Made by a program: the position numbers and the translations under genes. From Spiroplasma endosymbiont of Agriotes lineatus (lineage in GTDB: Bacteria > Bacillota_I > Bacilli_A > Mycoplasmatales > Nriv7), in assembly GCF_964019485.1 (NCBI RefSeq), contig NZ_OZ026448.1:1178001-1242000 (forward strand): DNA of 64,000 bases. The letters are read 5' to 3'. The notes under the pieces were generated by a model. The model made no database searches and was not told the origin of the DNA. It saw nothing but the letters and a program-made list of their open reading frames with translations. This document shows positions 59,146 to 64,000 of this stretch, one piece after another. Numbering within the stretch: the stretch's first letter is position 1; each line of letters opens with the position of its first letter.

Positions 59146-60167
59146 TTACTTGTTTTTCTTATTCAGATTATTTTTTAACTTAGTAAGTATTTTACTGAAT
59201 TTTTCCATTTTTAAATATTCTAATGCTTCAATATCCATTACATTATCATTTCAAAATTTATGTTGGTAATTATCATTCAAAGCACGATTATTTAATTCGC
59301 GCAAGAATGATAAATATTTATTATCATAAAGATTTAAAATTGACATCGGAATTTTCAATTTAAAGAAATAAATGTCTAATTCCGGAATGCTACGATACTT
59401 GATTTTACGACCTTTTTTATCATTTTTTGCATTAATTAGAGTTAATCGTCATTGTTCGTATTCGCTTACCGATCGATTTAAAAGTGCCATAAATAACTTG
59501 TAAATAAGGACGAAAGATACTAACCGGTTTTTTTCTAATACCAACAATTATTGAATTCGCAATATCACGAACTTTAACTCATATATGTTCGGCTCGTCGC
59601 CCGCCCGCTAATACGATATGGGTAAATTGCCGTGTTGAAGCAAAATATTCTTGTAAACCTTGAGGGCTACCCTATCATTTTCTTTATAGTCGGTTCAGTT
59701 CCTTCTAAAAATAAGTTAGTTTCATCTCAAAGTAATAATGATTTTTCATCTAAAATTGAATAATTATAATCTAAAAGCGACATATGCCCTAATGAAAGCA
59801 TTTGTTTATTGGTAATCGAAAAAGTAGAAATCGTTTTTCAACCACTTAATAAGTAAGAAGCCAAAACCATTAAAGCAGTTTTCCCGGTCCCTGGCCCCGG
59901 GTCCCCTAAGGCGTCAATTATTAAATTTAAAGGTGAATTTAATAAGAAATTAATAAAACTTTGATGAGCAAAGAAATGAGAAATTTTAGTATATAAAATG
60001 TACAAAGCAATTAATAAATAAATAATATCAAACAACATTCGTCAACTTTGAGGATTATAATAATGCAAAGTCGCACCATATACATATAATCACACAATAA
60101 TAAATAAAGTGCGATTTAAAGAGACAAAATCATATAATCTTAAATTTATTTTTTTAAACAATAGCAT
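59146..60167 (-). pseudogene. Zot-like assembly ATPase of the second virus, with palindromic insertions
   Basis: N-terminal membrane region (MLFDIIYLLIALYILYTKIS), Walker A written as DALGDPGPGTGKTALM, with about five residues more than the composite homologue (IGSLGTGKTAF), Walker B SLLLWDETNLFLEG. The extra G+C-rich bases are at 59893-59912. A frameshift lies near 59670, and GATCGATT near 59480 contains a 4-bp duplication. The C-terminal part (SIPELDIYFFKLKIPMSILN) is readable. Confidence 0.7.
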
Positions 60168-60198
60168 CACTTAAATCACACTTTCTTTATTTTTATTA

Positions 60199-60447
60199 CT
60201 ATCTGCCGGGCATTAATTTTTCAAACATTTTGAAAGCAATTAAAAATAAACCAATAATCACGCCAAGCAAGAAAACTCAATATGTAGCAAAGAAATTAAC
60301 GACATTTGGCATATTACCACCAATAATATCAGTTCAAATATTACCAAATGCTTTAATTAATGCTTTTCATAAGTTAGTAACCGCTGGTTCACCAGCAATT
60401 GCTACTGGTGGTTGGTGTTACTTTACATCAAGAAAAGTTCCAAACAT
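60199..60447 (-). pseudogene. Major coat protein of the second virus, early stop after a local duplication
   Basis: MFGTFLDVK, TAA, then PPVAIAGEPAVTNLWKALIK, a hydrophobic helix (VFLLGVIIGLFLIAFKMF) and KLMPGR. GTAACACCAACCACCAG near 60405-60425 looks like a partial duplication of GTAACACCACCAG, which created the stop. GGGGGGTGAT ribosome site. Confidence 0.65.
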
Positions 60448-60465
60448 ATAATCACCCCCCCCTTT

Positions 60466-60696
60466 CTAAACAAAATATGATTTAACCTTATAAAATAAAA
60501 TAACCATAAATAAGACAATGAATAATAATACCATTCAAAAAGCAATGTTTGCTATTAAAAATCAAAATAGTTCTTTGGTTAAATCAATTTCCTTGCCAGA
60601 AACTCACACCGGAATAACTGTAATTTGAATAAATAAATCTCAAAAACACAATTTTGTCATTTCTCAATCTAAATCTTTTCAAGCAACTAAAAACAT
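60466..60696 (-). CDS. Membrane protein d of the second virus, 76 aa
   Basis: MFLVAWKDLDWEMTKLCFWD, IQITVIPVWVSGKEIDLTKE, and a membrane helix (FLIANIAFWMVLLFIVLFM). Eight UGA tryptophans, hence invisible in the standard code. Same length as the composite d protein but clearly diverged. Confidence 0.65.
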
Positions 60697-60701
60697 AATA
60701 A

Positions 60702-60853
60702 TTACCGATTAAAAGGTCAAAAGAGTAGAAAAATAATGGCTGAGAAGAGCATTACAATTATTAAAATTGAAAACAAAAATACAACTTGGGGTGGTTTAAA
60801 TCGGCAGCCGGATAAATTAATTCAATTAACTCAATAATTATTTTTTTAAACAT
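60702..60853 (-). pseudogene. Membrane protein c of the second virus, frameshifted
   Basis: MFKKIIIELIELIYPAAD, then in another frame PPQVVFLFSILIIVMLFSAI and FWPFNR. The join is in a short ACC/CCC stretch near 60795. Confidence 0.55.
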
Positions 60854-61073
60854 TTAACAACCAACTTCCTTAATTAATAACATAGCATCAATACAAACCC
60901 GCGCATCATGAAAAATATCTATCTTTACATGACAGACCAGACACCATAATCACGCGCTCATAAACGATTAGGTTTAGTAATTTATTATCACCATTAATAT
61001 ATAAAGATAACTGCGATACTCTATCTATCTTTTGTTCTTCTTCTGAAGAAGCAATACCATACCATACTTTCAC
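60854..61073 (-). pseudogene. Small unrecognised viral gene, frameshifted
   Basis: GTG start, KVWYGIASSEEEQKIDRVSQ and LSLYINGDNKLLNLIVYERV, ending after a one-base shift DARVCIDAMLLIKEVGC. GGTATGGTAT near its start is a duplication. Two lesions or a strain-specific gene; role unknown. Confidence 0.4.
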
Positions 61074-61090
61074 TTTTCTCTTCCTGCCTT

Positions 61091-61147
61091 TTAATTTATC
61101 TTTCTTATTTTTAACATTTTTTTAATTTTTTTAATTTTTCTAACCAT
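61091..61147 (-). CDS. Tiny basic viral peptide, 18 aa
   Basis: MVRKIKKIKKMLKIRKIN, with GGAG before the ATG. More than half Lys/Arg; may bind nucleic acid. Could be spurious. Confidence 0.3.
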   Translation of the reverse strand: MVRKIKKIKKMLKIRKIN

Positions 61148-61243
61148 TTTTGTACTCCTAATTCGATTAATTTTATTTATTTTTGTATTATATTTAAATT
61201 TAGTCATATCTATGTACTTTTAAAAATATTCTAAATATTTTTT

Positions 61244-61456
61244 TTATTTGTTAATTTCTTCTCCATCTTTTTCTAATAAATTTTTCTTAAATTTTGCAAT
61301 AAATATTCGTTGTGAATAAGTAAAATCTTTTGGTAGCTGTTTTGCTTCACCACCATATTTCTTTTTATTTTTAAAAAACCGATAAATATTAACTGCAATA
61401 CAATATGCTAGTAATAATGTTAAAATCGTAAAAAATACTAATCCAAATATACTCAT
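61244..61456 (-). CDS. Membrane protein b of the second virus, 70 aa
   Basis: MSIFGLVFFTILTLLLAYCI helix, then FTYSQRIFIAKFKKNLLEKD, in line with FTKDEKVFIVRFEEW of the composite b protein. AAGGAG upstream. Confidence 0.6.
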   Translation of the reverse strand: MSIFGLVFFTILTLLLAYCIAVNIYRFFKNKKKYGGEAKQLPKDFTYSQRIFIAKFKKNLLEKDGEEINK

Positions 61457-61485
61457 CTTTCTTTTCTCCTTAATTTTTTAATCTT

Positions 61486-61656
61486 TTAATATGCAATATC
61501 AACACAAAGTCAATTATCACCGACTAAATCAGTTCTAACAGATTCAACTGCAGATTTAGACGCTCAAAATTTTTGTTCTAATCCAGTTTTTTTATTAATA
61601 GAATATATAAACTTTCGACAATAATTTTTAAGTGGTTCGTCCACATTAACTCACAT
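61486..61656 (-). CDS. Unrecognised viral protein, 56 aa
   Basis: MWVNVDEPLKNYCRKFIYSI, KTGLEQKFWASKSAVESVRT, DNWLCVDIAY. Three UGA tryptophans. No counterpart in the composite module. The start could be further upstream. Confidence 0.45.
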
Positions 61657-61854
61657 TTTTATTTCTAAAACTCCAAAACTTTTTTTACTACACCAAATCA
61701 AAAAATTGCAATAACTTAGTTAAATAACTCAACTAACATCGATAATTAACGGGCGGAGCATACGCTTTCCGCACCGCTTCGCCACTATAAACATCAACCA
61801 AAATGTTTTTTTTATTTACCTCTATTCTTAAGACGCCTTAAAACACCTTTAAAA

Positions 61855-62177
61855 TTAATTTTTAAAATAATTAAAACTTACATCCTTTTTATCATTCTCT
61901 TTTTCAGCAATAAAAAAATTTAACAATTCTTGTCCTATAATCAAATTAGACTCCTACCCTTTCTTATTAACTAAAACCAACTGATACTCACCATTTCTAA
62001 TTATTCCAATACAAATAGAATTTTAATATTTTTCTTTATAAACAAATCGCCTTGAAAATCAAATACCAATAGGATTATTAAATCACGGAATTTTAGGTGC
62101 TTTAATTAAAATTGCGTTTTGTGTTTTTTTAAAAGATATTTTTTAATATTTAAGAAAATATTTTCAATATTTATCAC
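61855..62177 (-). pseudogene. Protein a of the second virus, nonsense and frameshift
   Basis: GTG start (INIENIFLNIKKYLLKKTQN), IPWFNNPIGIWFSRRFVYKE, then a TAA where others have GAA. The tail FFIAEKENDKKDVSFNYFKN is readable. Confidence 0.6.
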
Positions 62178-62194
62178 ATACACACCCCCCTTAC

Positions 62195-62300
62195 AAAATA
62201 TATTTAGTTATATTAAGCTAAGTTATATTTAACTTAGTTAAATAACTAAGTTAAATATTTATTTTTTTGAACATTTATGTTTAACAGAATTTGTTAGTAA
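62195..62300 (-). promoter_or_regulatory. Operator array of the second virus
   Basis: Repeats of AACTTAGTT/AACTAAGTT around TAACTTAGTTAAATAACTAA (near 62228-62250), upstream of gene a, mirror the arrays at 23845, 34870 and 55180. Confidence 0.5.
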
Positions 62301-62555
62301 ACTTCGTTTACTAATTAGCTTAGTTTATTATTATCGAGGCACAAAAAAAATACAAGGCATAACTAAAAATAATAAATATTAATTTAACCTTATATTTCTT
62401 GTAATAAATAAATGAGCTCGTATTTATTTATTAATTAACAGCAAGCTTGTAAAAACCAAAATCTTGTCATATGTATATGGTTTCTAAATACTTTTAGTAA
62501 AACTTATTGCTTCTTATTTTTAAATGTGATATATTTTGTAATGAGCTTGCATTGT
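62301..62555. other. A+T-rich region between the second virus and tRNA-Gly
   Basis: No gene or element end recognised. A TGTGATATATTTTGTAA stretch at about 62525-62541 could supply the tRNA -10. Confidence 0.4.
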
Positions 62556-62629
62556 GCGAGTGTAGTTTAATGGTAGAACTTCAGCCTTCCAAGCTGATTG
62601 TGTGGGTTCAATTCCCATCGCTCGCTCCA
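62556..62629 (+). tRNA. tRNA-Gly (anticodon UCC)
   Basis: The acceptor stem GCGAGTG/CGCTCGC, D arm, anticodon stem TCAGC/GCTGA with loop CTTCCAA (anticodon TCC), T arm GTGGG-TTCAATT-CCCAT and an encoded CCA are all present. Single gene with its own terminator. Confidence 0.95.
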
Positions 62630-62640
62630 TTAGATAAATA

Positions 62641-62672
62641 AAACTAGACTTCTAAAAGTCTAGTTTTTTATT
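62641..62672 (+). terminator. Intrinsic terminator after tRNA-Gly
   Basis: 11-bp perfect stem AAACTAGACTT / AAGTCTAGTTT, loop CTAA, then TTTATTG. Confidence 0.88.
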
Positions 62673-62710
62673 GTATAATTTATGAGAGTGAGGAAATAGT
62701 GATGTTAAAT

Positions 62711-63121
62711 TGGATAGGTTACAATAAGTTGGACCATATTTATGTGGACTTTCAAATAAAATAAAATTATTAAGAAAGTAGAATATAAAAATGAGCAAAA
62801 ATTCATATACAGATGAATTTAAAAAACAAATTGTCATGCTTTATTAAAACGGGAAAAGCATTATTGAAATTATTAATTAATATGGTATTTCAAAATCTGC
62901 TATTTATAATTGAATAAAATCATTCGATAATTCTGGTTCTTTTAAAGCAAAAGATATCAAAGTAATGAAGAAAATGAATTAATTTACTTACGAAAAGAAT
63001 TAAAACAATTACGAATGGAAAACGATATTTTAAAGCAAGCGACACTGATAATGGCCAAAAAATAACAATAATTAATAACAACAAAAACAAATATTCAGCG
63101 AGGAAAATATGTAAGATTTTG
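62711..63121 (+). mobile_element. IS3-type element fragment (left part)
   Basis: Left end TGGATAGGTTACAATAAGTT, orfA ([18 protein letters not shown] then TAA) with two stops and a lost base, and the first codons of orfB (NKYSARKICKI-like). It ends at a palindrome. Confidence 0.75.
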
Positions 63122-63171
63122 ATAAACCCAAAATCTTACATATTTTCCTCGCTGAATATTTGTTTTTGTTG
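63079..63171. repeat. Perfect 43-bp palindrome (7-nt loop)
   Basis: Arms 63079-63121 and 63129-63171 are exact inverted copies of IS3 orfB-start sequence (CAACAAAAACAAATATTCAG outermost). The second arm passes into a MITE-like element through shared CAACAAAAA. Confidence 0.85.
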
Positions 63172-63364
63172 TAAAAACTTATTTTAATGTTGTTTTTATA
63201 AGCGTTTTCCTTAGTTTTTATAACCTTTTATTGAGATTATGTTTATTAATATTAAATATTTTGTCTTATTATTTATTTTCTAAATAAAATGATAATTAAA
63301 TTGTCGTTGCTTGTCATTAAAAATTATTTAAACATTTTCCTACATAACAAAACTTTATGAGTCC
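63165..63364. mobile_element. MITE-like element, partial, inverted
   Basis: Matches the left two thirds of 21627-21937 in reverse and ends GGACTCATAAAGTTTTGTTA (complement) at 63364. It contains CATTAAAAATTATTTAAA, the variant also present at 30810 and 42850. Confidence 0.65.
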
Positions 63365-63365
63365 G

Positions 63366-63409
63366 TTTACTTTTCATACTATACTGGACATAAAAGACTT
63401 GGTACATAA
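63366..63409. repeat. ISLre2 scrap and IS5-type end
   Basis: TTTACTTTTCATACTATACT then GGACATAAAA is a 29-bp piece of the ISLre2 gene with TATAC duplicated. AGACTTGGTACATAAA follows. Confidence 0.55.
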
Positions 63410-63539
63410 ATTTAAATAGGCAGTGATGCGTTTTTTAGTTTTATAGTAAGTAATAATGATTACGACAATTAGCACTTAATCAGCTTTGGATTTTTGATTT
63501 TAAATCTGCTAAATCAGCTTGAAAAATAATATATTTCAT
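63410..63539 (-). pseudogene. Plectrovirus rve transposase, N-terminal fragment
   Basis: MKYIIFQADLADLKSKIQSW, then NCRNHYY, with a GTAA duplication near 63446. Same gene as 44470-45436; AAGGAG upstream. Confidence 0.65.
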
Positions 63540-63608
63540 TTTTTTAAACTCCTTAAATTAAGAAAATCGTATTTTTTAATACGATTTTCAAGAATATTTA
63601 TTAAATTA

Positions 63609-64000
63609 TTAATTTTTATTAGGCATTTCAGTAAAGAATGAAGTTATTAAATATTGACTAAAACCTAAATCTTTATTTTTAGAAAATGTAATTTTAACAT
63701 TAACAATTTTATCAATAGTATAATATTTATTACTTTCACTTTTACCATTACGCTCATAAAAAATACGAATATCTTTAAAACCATCAATAGGTTTATAAGA
63801 AGTTAAAGATTCCGCAGAATTAGAAACATCAAAAGGCAATTCATTTTTAATAGAACTAATATTTAATCACCCACCTCAATCATTGCTAGTAGAACTCGTA
63901 AAATTACTATTCAAAATTTCAATAAAATTTAATTCATATTTTTTTGCATTATCAGTAATTAGAATATTGTTACCTTTATTACATCCAGAAATAAACATTA
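63609..64000 (-). CDS. Lipoprotein paralogue, 5' end outside the window
   Basis: Readable from about 64000 as FISGCNKGNNILITDNAKKY (lipobox ISGC) to YLITSFFTEMPNKN. Same architecture as 45506-45916 with about half the residues shared by eye, and it again precedes a viral transposase. The start codon is at or just beyond the edge. Confidence 0.65.

Noticed and set aside
62556..62629. tRNA-Gly as an integration (att) site
   Set aside because: No partial copy of the tRNA 3' end is present nearby and the neighbouring elements have transposon-type ends, so there is no evidence of site-specific integration.

Overview
The window is a stretch of Spiroplasma chromosome, most likely from the plant/insect-associated citri-type group. 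Three things point there: UGA is read as tryptophan in almost every gene (for example inside atpA, atpG, yidC, mnmE and tatD), the DNA is very A+T-rich outside the rRNA operon, and filamentous plectroviruses (SpV1-like) with insertion sequences fill roughly two thirds of the window. The species assignment is inference.

Core islands. hpt lies at 5.0-5.6 kb. An F-type ATPase operon on the minus strand reads upp-atpI-atpB-atpE-atpF-atpH-atpA-atpG-atpD-atpC-DUF1146 (13.3 to 5.6 kb). rpmH-rnpA-yidC-jag-mnmE-tatD (15.6-21.5 kb) is the block normally found next to oriC and dnaA, but dnaA is absent here and jag is destroyed. One rRNA operon (16S-23S-5S, minus strand) has a consensus promoter at 29.5 kb. 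rplU-prp-rpmA (33.9-32.9 kb) follows, and a tRNA-Gly lies at 62.6 kb.

Mobile islands. There are several families: ISLre2 (UPF0236) transposases, two IS3/IS150-type subfamilies with TGGAT-GGC ends, an IS256-type element, an IS5-type element with TAGACTTGGTACATAA ends, about 0.3-kb MITE-like elements, and at least two plectrovirus lineages. Most copies are broken, and many sit inside one another.

Main result. Positions 45995-55648 form one 9654-bp unit flanked by a perfect 9-bp target duplication (TTTAATTAA at 45986-45994 and 55649-55657). Its ends are imperfect inverted repeats (GGCCGCGTTTAG... and GGACGCATAAAG...). Between them lie an ISLre2 transposase, a divergently transcribed secreted propeller-repeat protein, and a plectrovirus virion-gene module (coat protein, Zot-like ATPase, membrane proteins) that lacks Rep, the viral transposase and a complete ORF1. 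The unit therefore looks like an ISLre2-mobilised plectrovirus satellite or composite element. A truncated copy lies in mirror orientation at 34426-41398, other fragments lie at 690-4935, 22903-24346 and 42800-44453, and the MITE-like repeats carry the same ends. The unit is inserted in a second, different plectrovirus, which is split between 44470-45976 and 55658-62290.

A further pattern is a large number of short tandem duplications (3-16 bp, often around GGTA/TACC) that break mobile-element genes but are not seen in the housekeeping genes. They are real mutational scars or an assembly artefact.
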